A DNA stretch of 64,000 nucleotides from Aneurinibacillus uraniidurans (lineage in GTDB: Bacteria > Bacillota > Bacilli > Aneurinibacillales > Aneurinibacillaceae), in contig NZ_CP116902.1 in NCBI RefSeq assembly GCF_028471905.1, forward strand, positions 51,001 to 115,000, in the 5' to 3' direction. Below, in pieces: positions 45,701-53,765 of the stretch (position 1 is the first letter of the stretch; each line of letters begins with the position of its first letter). A program made the translations under genes and the position numbers. The notes beneath the pieces are model-generated. The model made no database searches, was not told the origin of the DNA, and was given only the letters and a program-made list of their open reading frames with translations.

Positions 45701-45848
45701 TACGTGGGTAAGCAGCAACCCGTCTGTCGTAACGGTAGATGAGAATGGAACGATACAGGCAGTTTCAGCAGGAACGGCAACAATCACTGTAAAAACTGTT
45801 GACGGAAATAAGACAGCAATTTGTAGAGTCACAGTGAAAAAAGCATAA
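42720..45848 (+). CDS. exported transglutaminase-like protein with eight Big_2 domains
   Basis: A 1042-residue surface protein. It has a signal peptide (about 1-31), then a transglutaminase-like core (about 120-250) with the Cys-His-Asp triad in TVCQGYALLAY, QAHAWVAL and WYHLDPTWDDP. A linker is followed by eight bacterial Ig-like (Big_2) domains of about 80 residues from about residue 375 to the end; each has the T-N-K-x-V-x-W-x-S-S-N-P-x-x-A-T-V core. There is no LPXTG or SLH anchor. Domains 3-4 and 5-6 come from a near-identical 498-bp duplication. GGGAGG precedes the ATG. It could be a cell-wall-associated protease or crosslinking enzyme. Confidence 0.88.
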   Translation: MSTTIKKVLVATFLVASIMFYHFPNSVVFAATETAANLTELESKLSTAMHSRVATYSITYTGGALTQSNVKAIIDSINSQDDYLYFTTKQYQYSLAISGNTSNLNFTFSYWENLAQTNTVDQVVTETLAQIITPDMNDYQKEKAIHDWIVKRISYDTSMVQHSAYAGVVAPYKTVCQGYALLAYKMLNQVGIETKILEGTAGGQAHAWVALKLDGAWYHLDPTWDDPVPDVAGRVKYDYYNLTDSQIKVNHSWTKTYPAAVTMFDEVLAQKKISDPTRVADYEAIEQALGLQYLKSENTASNRTELAAQIQSMIVNKESSKTFRYTSGSTFVADLSAVVTGLNNITSYGYTKSDFARTTDKGDVLVTVTLTYNTPTPVESVNLSTNSLSLKVGGPTAAVTATVAPSNASNKNVIWTTSDASVATVAQGVVKAVGGGKATITATTVDGNKQAAIDVTVTAPVTGVTIDPKTLILKVGEEDRTLQATVAPVSATNKAVTWISSNPAVATVDENGKVHAVKPGAATITVKTVDGLKTASCTVTVPVVGTTMKLPETLTVKMKTTSTLTPVFTPVNTTNKAVTWVSSNPEIATVSEKGVITPKTPGSTTITATAVDGGFTASTNVTVIWAVTGIKLDKTALSLKVGEEDVALTATITPENATNQAITWTSSNPAIATVDENGKVHAIKPGTVVITAKTVEGLKVASCRVTVPVVGTTMKLPEALTVKMKTTSTLTPVFTPVNTTNKAVTWVSSNPEIATVSEKGVITPKTPGSTTITATAVDGGFTASTNVTVIWAVTGIKLDKTALSLKVGEEDAALTATITPENATNQAITWTSSNPKIATVDENGKVHAVGSGTAIITAKTVEGGKVATCRVSSSVPVAGISLGERATAKIGTALKLTPVFTPIAPTNKNIVWTSSDPAVAVVSTSGIITPKSTGTATITVKTVDGNFTASTEVTVIQGVTSVTLNQTTLTMTVGDAAVQLLPTVNPITATNQSVTWVSSNPSVVTVDENGTIQAVSAGTATITVKTVDGNKTAICRVTVKKA
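44333..45328 (+). repeat. two tandem copies of a 498-bp unit inside the Big_2 region
   Basis: Sequence from 44333 recurs at 44831, a period of 498 bp (166 codons, two Big_2 domains). The copies are nearly identical for at least 430 bp and keep the frame, so the event was a recent in-frame duplication. Confidence 0.85.
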
Positions 45849-45859
45849 GGTGTATGAAA

Positions 45860-45902
45860 AAGAGAGAGGCAACCAAAAACAGGCTGCCTCCTTCTTTTTT
45901 TA
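45860..45902. terminator. candidate bidirectional terminator
   Basis: GAGGCA near 45866 pairs with TGCCTC near 45885 with some extension, followed by CTTCTTTTTTT. The stem is shorter than others in the window. Confidence 0.55.
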
Positions 45903-46649
45903 CTATACAGTCGTGGCCCAAAAATCTCCCATATTGGTTGTCTGAATGGCATGTAGGAACTTCTGTCGGAGATCCGGGTACTGGCTGCTCAGGCTATCAA
46001 TTAATTGCTTTATTTCTTCCCGTTTTGTCTTTTTATTAGCCGGGCATGGATTCGTAACAATCGGAATGTTGCGGGTTGCGATAAAGCGCTCAATCGTATC
46101 TTCTTCAATGCCAACAAGCGGTCGGATAAGTGTAATATCTGCGCGGTCAAGATATGTTTTCGGATGGAAGGATCCCATCTTCCCATTGAAGAATAGATTC
46201 ATAAAAAATGTCTCCATTGCATCATCAAGATGATGACCGAGCGCGGCCTTATTACAGCCTAGTTCTTTTGCGTATTCATATAGCGTGCCGCGCCGCATAT
46301 TGGCGCAGAGGGAACACGGATTTTTCTCTTGACGGATATCGAATACGACTTTGCCGATCTCTGTTTCTTTCACATGAAGCGTGTGACCAAGCTTCCCCAC
46401 GAACTCGACAAGCGGAGATATGTTCATTCCAGCAAACCCGAGAGAAAGGCTAATGGGTACAATTTCAAACCGGACCGAAAGCTGGCGCTGAAGAGCTGTA
46501 AGTACATATAGTAGTGTCGAGCTGTCTTTGCCGCCGGAGACACCAACAGCGATACGGTCACCATCTTCAATCATATGATAAGCCTGTACAATCCGCTGTG
46601 CCGGACGGACAAGTCTTTTTCGTTCCGTGTTGGAAAGCGTAAATTCCAT
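45903..46649 (-). CDS. TtcA-family ATP-pyrophosphatase (tRNA 2-thiolation type)
   Basis: A 248-residue member of the TtcA/TilS-like PP-loop family. The PP-loop VSGGKDSSTLLY is near residue 39. A CSLCANMRRG motif with a CxxC pair follows, as in TtcA iron-sulfur enzymes, and GHHLDDAMETFFMNLF is typical of this group. A third conserved Cys is in NPCPANKKT. TtcA thiolates cytidine 32 in tRNA; Firmicute homologues may use another site. AAGGAG precedes the ATG. Single-gene unit. Confidence 0.85.
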   Translation of the reverse strand: MEFTLSNTERKRLVRPAQRIVQAYHMIEDGDRIAVGVSGGKDSSTLLYVLTALQRQLSVRFEIVPISLSLGFAGMNISPLVEFVGKLGHTLHVKETEIGKVVFDIRQEKNPCSLCANMRRGTLYEYAKELGCNKAALGHHLDDAMETFFMNLFFNGKMGSFHPKTYLDRADITLIRPLVGIEEDTIERFIATRNIPIVTNPCPANKKTKREEIKQLIDSLSSQYPDLRQKFLHAIQTTNMGDFWATTV

Positions 46650-46803
46650 GTGATAGCTCCTTTAGGGGTACATTTTTGGTTCCAGTCTCCATTATAAAGG
46701 GACAAGGTTAAGAGAAGAAAGGAATTGGGTAATTATCAGAAAATAGTTACAAAATTGTTGTCATATGCCATACTGTATATAAATTACAAAAGGAGGATGA
46801 GTT

Positions 46804-47562
46804 ATGTTTAAGAAGTTTCTTTCCAAGATCGGCATTGGTGGTGCTTCTGTCAACCTGGTGCTGTACCATGATACCGTACGAATGGGCGATACGATAACGG
46901 GAGAACTCATCGTACAGGGCGGGGATGTCGAGCAGCGGATGAACGGTATTACCGTAGAACTTCATGTGAAGTCGCGTTATGTATACAATGATACGACAAC
47001 GAGTGTAGACAAATGTGTGGCAACGGTACAAGCAGCTACTCCTTTTACGCTTGGCGTGAAAGAAACGAAAACATTTCCGTTTGAGTGCCAGATACCAAAA
47101 TTCATCGCCATGAGCTCAATTACGACACGGTACTATTTCAAAACAAACCTGGATATTGAATCAGCGCTTGATTCCAACGATCGTGATTTTCTCACCATTC
47201 TTCCATCTGGCCTGATGCGAAACTTCGTGGAAGGACTTGATCTTCTCGGATGCAAAGTAAGGGGCGAAGCATTTACCGGCAGTGTTCAGATTTTAGACTT
47301 GCGTACGACGCATTGGTTGGTGGGTAAGCTGGATGAACTGGTTTTTCAATTTGATCCTGCAGCAAGCAATCAGGTTATGACAGGGCATTTTGAGATTGAT
47401 AAGAAAACATCTGGCTTATACGGTAAAATGATGGATAAGCTTGATCTTGATGAAGTAAAAGGCTACTATTCCTTTAATGCGATACAGTTAGAAACACCAG
47501 GGAAAGCGGCAGATACGATTCAAAAATTTGTGGAGAATCACTACAGCCGCCTGCTGGGATAA
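46804..47562 (+). CDS. spo0M: Spo0M-family sporulation control protein
   Basis: A 252-residue protein with an arrestin-like beta-sandwich fold: MFKKFLSKIGIGGASVNLVL, GDTITGELIVQGGDVEQ, KTFPFECQIP and GLDLLGCKVRG. It matches Spo0M of Bacillus over its whole length. Spo0M influences the onset of sporulation and cell division, and is under sigma-H control in Bacillus subtilis. AAAGGAGGATGAGTT precedes the ATG. The IF-3-like gene follows 45 nt downstream with a TATAAT-rich gap, so it may have its own promoter. Confidence 0.9.
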   Translation: MFKKFLSKIGIGGASVNLVLYHDTVRMGDTITGELIVQGGDVEQRMNGITVELHVKSRYVYNDTTTSVDKCVATVQAATPFTLGVKETKTFPFECQIPKFIAMSSITTRYYFKTNLDIESALDSNDRDFLTILPSGLMRNFVEGLDLLGCKVRGEAFTGSVQILDLRTTHWLVGKLDELVFQFDPAASNQVMTGHFEIDKKTSGLYGKMMDKLDLDEVKGYYSFNAIQLETPGKAADTIQKFVENHYSRLLG

Positions 47563-47607
47563 ACATGCTATAATCATCGTGCAATCATATAATAGAGGGG
47601 TGATACG

Positions 47608-48093
47608 ATGATTTTGAATGAGAAAATTAAAGCATCAGAAGTGGAGCTGGCTGGCCTGAACGGAGAAGAGCTGGGAATCATGTCCACGAAAGAAGCACTA
47701 AAGCTGGCCAAGGAAGCAGGAGTCGATCTCGTTTGCCTATCGCTTGCATCCAGTCCGCCACCATGTCAGTTGATGGAGCGTCAGGACGCACAGCAGAAGA
47801 AGGCAAAAGAAAAACAGGCCCAGCGCAAACAGGAAAAGGGCCCGAAGATTAAAGAGATTCGCTTCAATGCTGATATTGAACAGCATGATTACGATACAAA
47901 AAAACGTCAGGCTGAGAAAATCATTCGTAGTGGTGACTGGGTACAGCTCAATGTGAAGCTGCAGCGCAAGGAGACGGAAGCCGCTCGCAAGCTTGTTTCG
48001 GAATTAGCAGCTGATCTTGCGGAATGTGCTCAGCAGGAAAAAGGCGTACAGGTAAGCGGCAAGCAGGTAAGTCTCACACTGCGTCCGCGCTAA
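47608..48093 (+). CDS. divergent translation initiation factor IF-3 paralogue
   Basis: A 161-residue protein with the two IF-3 domains. The N-domain starts MILNEKIKASEVELAGLNGE and has LGIMSTKEALKLAKEAGVDL. A charged linker (QKKAKEKQAQRKQ) leads into the C-domain with IKEIRFNADIEQHDYDTK. Several otherwise strongly conserved parts differ: the usual CKIMDYGKFKYE is CQLMERQDAQQK, and the R-G-R-E motif of the C-domain reads QRKETE. The canonical infC normally sits in infC-rpmI-rplT, which is absent here, so this is probably a second IF-3. Role unknown; it may act on ribosomes under special conditions. Confidence 0.82.
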   Translation: MILNEKIKASEVELAGLNGEELGIMSTKEALKLAKEAGVDLVCLSLASSPPPCQLMERQDAQQKKAKEKQAQRKQEKGPKIKEIRFNADIEQHDYDTKKRQAEKIIRSGDWVQLNVKLQRKETEAARKLVSELAADLAECAQQEKGVQVSGKQVSLTLRPR

Positions 48094-48103
48094 ATATTTT
48101 TTA

Positions 48104-48135
48104 TAAGCTCGCGTATGCGGGCTTTCTTCTTTTTC
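48104..48135 (+). terminator. terminator of the IF-3-like gene
   Basis: AAGCTCGC and GCGGGCTT form a stem around GTAT, followed by a T-rich tract. It closely resembles the hairpin at 49442-49470 after purT. Confidence 0.75.
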
Positions 48136-48164
48136 TCCCTCCTTATGCTTAATGAAATTGGAGT

Positions 48165-48232
48165 AATGTTCGTTCTATACATAAAAAGTCGAATATTATA
48201 TTGTGTTATTACTAATAATGTTCGTGTATAAT
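48165..48232 (+). promoter_or_regulatory. candidate PurR boxes and promoter of purT
   Basis: Three PurBox-like cores are seen: AATGTTCG at 48165-48172, CGAATATT at 48190-48197 and AATGTTCG at 48217-48224. The last two form an inverted pair 27 nt apart (between cores), near the Bacillus PurBox arrangement (ACGAACATT core). TATAAT at 48227-48232 is the likely -10. Control of purT by PurR is inferred. Confidence 0.45.
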
Positions 48233-48265
48233 GTACTTATAAAGATGAAATAGAGGGAGGATACT

Positions 48266-49426
48266 ATGTATCAGTCTAAAAAGGTAATGTTGCTTGGATC
48301 AGGGGAATTGGGCAAAGAGGTCATGATTGAAGCGCAAAGGCTTGGAGTCGAAACGATTGCGGTTGATCGATACGCCGATGCTCCGGCTATGCAAGTCGCT
48401 CATCGCAGCTATGTCATTGATATGCTGAATCCACAGGAGATTCGTCAAATCGTTGAAGCAGAAAAGCCAGATTTGATTGTTCCGGAAATCGAGGCGATTG
48501 CTACATCGGAGCTAGTTAAACTAGAAGAAGAAGGATATCATGTCATTCCAACAGCACGAGCTACCAAGCTAACTATGGATCGTGAAGGGATTCGACGACT
48601 GGCTGCCGAAACATTACAGCTTCCTACCGCACGTTATCAATTTGCTGATACATATGAAGAATTCCAGCAGGCAGTTCAGGCCATGGGATTTCCGTGTGTC
48701 GTGAAGCCTATTATGAGTTCATCTGGCAAAGGTCAAAGTATTTGCCGTAGTGAAGCAGATCTGGAGAATTGCTGGCACGTAGCCCAAGAAGGAGGGCGGA
48801 CGAAAAACGGAAAAGTAATTGTGGAAGAATTTATCCGTTTTGAATCAGAAATTACGCTGCTTACCGTCCGAACTGTAAATGGAACATTATTCTGTCCTCC
48901 GATTGGTCATATTCAACAGGATGGGGATTACATTGAGTCATGGCAGCCCCATAACATGACAGAAGAGCAGATCACAAAGGCGAAAGAAATTGCAAAAACC
49001 ATTACGGATGAGCTTGGTGGATACGGCGTGTTCGGTGTCGAGCTTTTCCTTGCAAAAGATCAAGTGTATTTTAGCGAAGTTTCCCCTCGTCCACATGACA
49101 CGGGCTTAGTAACTCTGGTTACTCAAAATCTTTCTGAATTTGCGCTGCATGTTCGAGCGATTTTAGGCTTTCCGATTCCTGAGATTACATTAAACACACC
49201 GGGAGCAAGCCGCCCATTTAAGGCACAAGAAGAACTGGATGACTATCAGATCGAGGGAGTCGAGCAGGCGTTAGCCATCCCAAATACGCAAATTCGAATC
49301 TTTGGCAAACCAATTACAAAAGTCGGTCGTCGTATTGCCGTCACACTTTCTTCTTCTACTACAGTGGAGGAAGCAAGAAGACAAGCCAAACAGGCACTGG
49401 ATCAGTTAGTGCTTCGAAAATCGTAA
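48266..49426 (+). CDS. purT: formate-dependent GAR transformylase PurT
   Basis: A 386-residue ATP-grasp enzyme. The N-terminal domain starts [15 protein letters not shown], and there is the nucleotide-binding MSSSGKGQS loop. [20 protein letters not shown] closes the ATP-grasp active site with the metal-binding Glu. PurT uses formate and ATP to formylate GAR, the third step of purine synthesis, independently of folate. AGAGGGAGG precedes the ATG. The upstream PurBox-like sequences fit purine repression. Confidence 0.94.
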   Translation: MYQSKKVMLLGSGELGKEVMIEAQRLGVETIAVDRYADAPAMQVAHRSYVIDMLNPQEIRQIVEAEKPDLIVPEIEAIATSELVKLEEEGYHVIPTARATKLTMDREGIRRLAAETLQLPTARYQFADTYEEFQQAVQAMGFPCVVKPIMSSSGKGQSICRSEADLENCWHVAQEGGRTKNGKVIVEEFIRFESEITLLTVRTVNGTLFCPPIGHIQQDGDYIESWQPHNMTEEQITKAKEIAKTITDELGGYGVFGVELFLAKDQVYFSEVSPRPHDTGLVTLVTQNLSEFALHVRAILGFPIPEITLNTPGASRPFKAQEELDDYQIEGVEQALAIPNTQIRIFGKPITKVGRRIAVTLSSSTTVEEARRQAKQALDQLVLRKS

Positions 49427-49441
49427 TCGCATGTTTTTTTA

Positions 49442-49470
49442 TAAGCCCGCATATGCGGGCTTTACTTTTT
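49442..49470 (+). terminator. terminator of purT
   Basis: AAGCCCGCATATGCGGGCTT is a perfect palindromic stem-loop followed by TACTTTTT. It is nearly the same hairpin as at 48104-48135. Confidence 0.82.
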
Positions 49471-49528
49471 GGATGGATATGGTATTGTTTTAATTATACA
49501 CTGGTTAATTAAGAAGGGAAAGACATTC

Positions 49529-50104
49529 ATGGTAGCAAGAAAAGCGGTTGAGCAAGAATTGAGCCGGGAACGTATTCTAGAAGCTGCGCGTGATTTGTTC
49601 GTACAGCATGGGTATCAAAGTGTTTCCATGCGGCAGGTTGCCCGCGAACTAGGATACAGTCATGGCGCGATTTATTATCACTTTAAAAATAAAGCAGAGT
49701 TGTTTTATGCGCTCGTACAGCAGGACTTTTTGTTGCTAGATACGAAGCTTGAGGAGCTAGTTGCTCTGTCGCATACAACGGCAGAAGAGAAGTTACAACG
49801 TATTTTGCTTGGATTCATTGAGTTTGGTCTGCGCCACCAGAGTCATTATGAGATTATGTTTCTGACCAAAGACGAAGAAGTAAAAAGCTACCTTCATCAA
49901 GCACCGAATGAAAGCTATGAAAAATTCACTCGTGTTGTTAGCGATTTGAGTGAGAATACAGTGAGCATTTCTGCAATGTGGTCGTTACTTTTGTCTCTTC
50001 ATGGCTTCGTTTCTCATTATTGTAGGTCTGGGCAGACATTTGAAGAGGTAGAAGAACTAGCAAAAGCGCATGTATCGTATATTTTGCAAGGAATAAGTAA
50101 GTAA
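49529..50104 (+). CDS. TetR-family regulator
   Basis: A 191-residue TetR-type repressor. The N-terminal HTH (about 10-58) reads RERILEAARDLFVQHGYQSV then VARELGYSHGAIYYHFKNK. The C-terminal ligand domain is helical and variable. The ATG at 49529 has GAAGGG upstream; an earlier frame extension lacks one. It is followed 69 nt later by an SDR gene on the same strand, which is its likely target. Ligand unknown. Confidence 0.88.
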   Translation: MVARKAVEQELSRERILEAARDLFVQHGYQSVSMRQVARELGYSHGAIYYHFKNKAELFYALVQQDFLLLDTKLEELVALSHTTAEEKLQRILLGFIEFGLRHQSHYEIMFLTKDEEVKSYLHQAPNESYEKFTRVVSDLSENTVSISAMWSLLLSLHGFVSHYCRSGQTFEEVEELAKAHVSYILQGISK

Positions 50105-50173
50105 ACGTACGGGAGCAAGGTAGAAATTTTTTTATTCATTAATTGACCATAGGTTAATAAGGGGGAGTAAGAG

Positions 50174-51130
50174 TTGAAGAAAGCATTAGTATTGGGGGCC
50201 TCTGGTGGTATGGGCGATGCGCTTGTACGCGAACTGGCGAAAAGAGGGATTGAAGTAGTTGCGTTTGCGAGAAATAATCGCAAGCTTTCGGCGTTATTCG
50301 GACACATGGCAGATGTAACGATAATGGGTGGGGACGCTCGTAATGAGCATGAGGTCGAAGAAGCTGCTCGTGATGTAGATGTGATCTTTCATACTGTTAG
50401 TGTGCCGTATACGGAGTGGATCGAAGGGCATCCGCTCATTATGAAAAATGCGGTGCAGGCGGCACAAAAAAATGGCGCAAAGCTTGTTTTAATTGATAAT
50501 ATTTATGCATATGGAAGAAGTTCAGGTGCATTAATCGGGGAAGACGCAACGCGGCAGCCGCATACAAAGAAGGGACGTATCCGGTTGACAATTCAACAGA
50601 TGGCAGAAGAAGCACATGCTTCTGGTATACCGACAATGGTGCTTCACTTCCCTGATTTCTATGGACCGAATGCGCATAATACGATTCTAAGCCACACGCT
50701 TCAGGCAGTGCTTGCCGGGAAGCGTGCCATGTTCGTTGGCAATAAGAGTGTGCAGCGGGAGTATATTTTTACGCCAGATGGAGCGAAGGCCGCTGTAGAA
50801 CTAGCGCTTCGTGGCGATACGTATGGAGAACGCTGGAACATCCCAGGTTCTGGCGTAGTATCGGGACATGAACTGATTGCGATGATTCGCGAGCAAACAG
50901 GGTATACCAAAAGCATAGGAACAGTTACGACAGGCATGATACGTTTCCTTGGATTATTCAGCCGCGATATGCGAGAGATTGCGGAGATGATGTATCTAAC
51001 AGAAGAGCCGGTTGTACTATCCGGTGCTAAGTATGAAGCGCGTATCGGTCTGCTGTCGCAAACATCGTATAAGGAAGGATTACGACAAACCGTGCAGGCG
51101 ATGAAGATAGGAAGGATGACAGATGATTAA
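50174..51130 (+). CDS. NAD(P)-dependent epimerase/reductase (atypical SDR)
   Basis: A 318-residue Rossmann protein with the nucleotide-binding loop VLGASGGMGDALV at the N-terminus and the extended-SDR block HFPDFYGPNAHNT. The usual YxxxK catalytic pair is replaced by an atypical segment after YAYGRSSG, so the activity could be isomerisation, reduction or simple NAD(P) binding. TTG start with GGGGGAG upstream. It overlaps the DUF72 gene by 8 nt, so the two are co-translated. The substrate is not predictable. Confidence 0.8.
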   Translation: MKKALVLGASGGMGDALVRELAKRGIEVVAFARNNRKLSALFGHMADVTIMGGDARNEHEVEEAARDVDVIFHTVSVPYTEWIEGHPLIMKNAVQAAQKNGAKLVLIDNIYAYGRSSGALIGEDATRQPHTKKGRIRLTIQQMAEEAHASGIPTMVLHFPDFYGPNAHNTILSHTLQAVLAGKRAMFVGNKSVQREYIFTPDGAKAAVELALRGDTYGERWNIPGSGVVSGHELIAMIREQTGYTKSIGTVTTGMIRFLGLFSRDMREIAEMMYLTEEPVVLSGAKYEARIGLLSQTSYKEGLRQTVQAMKIGRMTDD

Positions 51131-51974
51131 TATTGGCCTTACCGGCTGGGGTGATCATGACGATCTGTATAAGGGAGTCAAAGTGAAAAGCAGCGAGAAG
51201 CTCACGGTATACAGTGCTCATTTTCCAGTTGTCGAAGTAGACAGCTCGTTCTATGCCGTACAGCCGATCAAAAACTACGTGAAGTGGAATCAAGAAACGC
51301 CAGATGGATTCGGCTTTATTGTAAAGGCATATCAGGGAATGACCGGACATTTGCGCGGTAAAAAGCAGTTTTTTAGCAGCATGGGTGAGATGTTTGATGC
51401 GTTTATTCAATCCATTCAGCCGGTTATAGAAGCAGGAAAACTCAAGGCGGTGTTATTTCAATATCCACCGTGGTTTGACTGTAACGGGAAGAACATCGGA
51501 ATTTTGCGCTATACAAGAGAGAAAATGAAAGATATACCTGTTGCGCTTGAATTTCGAAATCAAACATGGTTCGATTCCGTACGGCGGGAGGGGACGCTTG
51601 CTTTCATGGAGAAAGAAGGATGGATTCATAGTATCTGTGACGAGCCGCAGGCCGGGATGGGATCGGTTCCCACTATATTACATGCGACGAATCAGAAACT
51701 TACCCTTGTTCGGATGCATGGACGTAATGTGTCTGGCTGGCATTCGAGTGGACAGCCGAACTGGCGCGAAGTGCGTTATCTGTATCGCTATAATGAAACA
51801 GAGCTTCAGGAGTGGAAAGAAAATCTGGAGCAGCTTCAGCAACAGACAAATGAAATTTGTGTGATTTTTAATAACAATTCTGGTGGTCATGCGGCAGGTA
51901 ATGCCAAGCAACTGATTGATATGCTCGGTATTACATACGACAATCTTAATCCGCAGCAGCTTGGCTTATTTTAA
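51123..51974 (+). CDS. DUF72-family protein
   Basis: A 283-residue TIM-barrel-like DUF72 protein: INIGLTGWGDHDDLY, VVEVDSSFYAVQPIKNYVKW, PVALEFRNQTWFD and NNNSGGHAAGNAKQL near the end. The function of DUF72 is unknown; conserved acidic and aromatic residues suggest an enzyme. GGAAGG precedes the ATG, and the gene overlaps the SDR gene by 8 nt. Confidence 0.88.
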   Translation: MINIGLTGWGDHDDLYKGVKVKSSEKLTVYSAHFPVVEVDSSFYAVQPIKNYVKWNQETPDGFGFIVKAYQGMTGHLRGKKQFFSSMGEMFDAFIQSIQPVIEAGKLKAVLFQYPPWFDCNGKNIGILRYTREKMKDIPVALEFRNQTWFDSVRREGTLAFMEKEGWIHSICDEPQAGMGSVPTILHATNQKLTLVRMHGRNVSGWHSSGQPNWREVRYLYRYNETELQEWKENLEQLQQQTNEICVIFNNNSGGHAAGNAKQLIDMLGITYDNLNPQQLGLF

Positions 51975-51986
51975 CGATGTGTCACA

Positions 51987-52019
51987 GAAAAAGAGTGCCT
52001 GAGAGAGGCACTCTTTTTG
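51987..52019. terminator. bidirectional terminator
   Basis: AAAGAGTGCCT pairs with AGGCACTCTTT around GAGAG, with T- and A-rich flanks, between the convergent DUF72 and pdxK genes. Confidence 0.85.
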
Positions 52020-52024
52020 CATAC

Positions 52025-52849
52025 TTATTTTACAGCCAGTTCGGCCTGACGACGGTATGCGCCGTGATGAGTAGGTCCTACATATTTATTGAGTGCAAAA
52101 GAATGGCGGATTGCCGCAGTAATGAATTCTTTCGCAGTTTCGATCGCTTCACGTACTGGTTTTCCTTTTGCCAGCTCTGCGGTAATTGCAGCAGAATAAG
52201 TACAACCAGCACCGTGGGTAAATGTAGTTTCAAAACGATCTGATTCAAGCACTTCGAATGTTTGGCCATCGTACAGAACATCGACAGCTTTCTCGTGCTG
52301 AAGTTTGCCGCCACCTTTTACGATAACGTATTTTGCACCGAGCTCCTGAATTTTTGCGGCAGCTTGTTTCATATCATCCACCGTTTTGATTGGAGCCTGT
52401 CCGCTCAGTTGTGCAGCTTCAAACAGGTTCGGTGTAACAACGAGTGATTTTGGTACAAGTACATCACGCAGGCAGTCATTTGTTTCTGGATGCAGCGCTT
52501 CGTCTGCTCCTTTACAAACCATAACCGGGTCTACGACAACATTTTTCAAGCCATATTGTTCAATTTTACGGGCAGCGAGTTCAATAATCTCGATAGAACC
52601 GAGCATACCTGTTTTCATTGCATCTACACCGATTCCAGACAGAACCGTTTCGATTTGTGCTTCTAGTGTTTTGATATCGATCGGAAACACGTCATGGAAC
52701 CAGTCGCGTTTCGGATCTTGCGCTACGATAACGGTAAGCGCTGTCATCCCGAATACGCCGAGCTCCTGAAATGTTTTGAGGTCTGCTTGCATGCCGGCTC
52801 CGCCGCTTGTATCGGAACCTGCAATGGTGAGTGCTTTGTAGATCGTCAT
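52025..52849 (-). CDS. pdxK: pyridoxine/pyridoxal kinase (ThiD-like PdxK)
   Basis: A 274-residue ribokinase-fold enzyme. It has ALTIAGSDTSGGAGMQADLK, VVVDPVMVCKG, VTPNLFEAAQLSG and the anion-hole motif FTHGAGCTYSAAI with a Cys. It follows Bacillus subtilis PdxK along its length. It phosphorylates vitamin B6 vitamers, giving PLP. AAGGAG lies before the ATG. Single-gene unit. Confidence 0.9.
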   Translation of the reverse strand: MTIYKALTIAGSDTSGGAGMQADLKTFQELGVFGMTALTVIVAQDPKRDWFHDVFPIDIKTLEAQIETVLSGIGVDAMKTGMLGSIEIIELAARKIEQYGLKNVVVDPVMVCKGADEALHPETNDCLRDVLVPKSLVVTPNLFEAAQLSGQAPIKTVDDMKQAAAKIQELGAKYVIVKGGGKLQHEKAVDVLYDGQTFEVLESDRFETTFTHGAGCTYSAAITAELAKGKPVREAIETAKEFITAAIRHSFALNKYVGPTHHGAYRRQAELAVK

Positions 52850-52946
52850 GTAGATTACTCCTTATCCGCACGAAATTTTCAATTTTTAATAGATTGTGCG
52901 GTTTTCTCTCCATTATACCAACCGTATCATGGAGTACAAGCGAATA

Positions 52947-53765
52947 CTAATCGATTTTTGCTAATTCATAGAGATGAGTGGACATCATTTTTAATTCATT
53001 GACCATGTCTGTCATCTGCTGGATTGTGGAAGTAGTTTCTTTAGAAAAGCTCGAGAGTTCTCCGATTTCATTGTTGATATTCTGGACATTCTTCTCAAGC
53101 TCTCCAATAAACCCATTAATGCGTCGAGTTGAGGTACCACTGTCGTCAGCAAGTCGCTGGATTTCCTTCGCCACCACAACAAAGCCGCGCCCAGCTTCTC
53201 CCGCTCTTGCTGCTTCAATATTGGCGTTTAAGCCGAGAATTTTCGTTTGATTGGAAAGCTGGGAGATGGTGCTGACGATTTCGGTTGTGCGTTTAACAGA
53301 ATCATTAGAGACACGCGCTGATTCGTTAATGCGCTCGGTGGAGGTTGAGACTTGTTCTGACATGGAATAGATTGTGTCCATTGTATGTTTCATCTGTTCC
53401 ATGGCGGTAGAAAGACGTTCTGCCATGTCTCTCATCTGATTTTCTTTTTCGACTGGACGAATTGCGGTGAGACAGCCAACAAGCTTACCCTCATCACGAA
53501 TGGGGATGCTTGTTACGGTATAAGGTACACCGTACAAAGTTGTATCGGTAATATCGGCGACAACTTTTTGGTCGGTTTCCAGGGCGCGTGCGGTTCCGCT
53601 GCCTGGCTTGACAGGTTCATTATGTTTCAGCTTGAAGTCGAGATGCTTACTTGCGCTGTAAAAAATAAATTTTTCAAGGTCGGAGATAGCAATTAAATAT
53701 TCATGTCCAGTAGCGTTCTGAATGACAGGGAAAATTTTACACAGTGTTTGTAAATAGGTAGACAT
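52947..53765 (-). CDS. short soluble chemoreceptor-like protein
   Basis: A 272-residue cytoplasmic protein with no membrane segment. The N-terminal domain (about 1-110) looks like a small PAS/CACHE-type sensor, with PYTVTSIPIRDEGKLVGCLT at its end. The C-terminal part is a shortened methyl-accepting signalling hairpin with the tip sequence LGLNANIEAARAGEAGRGF and a flanking coiled coil. It resembles the soluble receptor YfmS of Bacillus subtilis in size and design. It could feed signals to CheA or act as an adaptor. AGGAAGTGATG precedes the ATG. Confidence 0.85.
   Translation of the reverse strand: MSTYLQTLCKIFPVIQNATGHEYLIAISDLEKFIFYSASKHLDFKLKHNEPVKPGSGTARALETDQKVVADITDTTLYGVPYTVTSIPIRDEGKLVGCLTAIRPVEKENQMRDMAERLSTAMEQMKHTMDTIYSMSEQVSTSTERINESARVSNDSVKRTTEIVSTISQLSNQTKILGLNANIEAARAGEAGRGFVVVAKEIQRLADDSGTSTRRINGFIGELEKNVQNINNEIGELSSFSKETTSTIQQMTDMVNELKMMSTHLYELAKID

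Noticed and set aside
43850..45840. Regularly spaced repeats that could suggest a CRISPR array
   Set aside because: The period is about 250 or 498 bp, is in frame and encodes Big_2 domains; there are no short repeat/spacer units and no cas genes.
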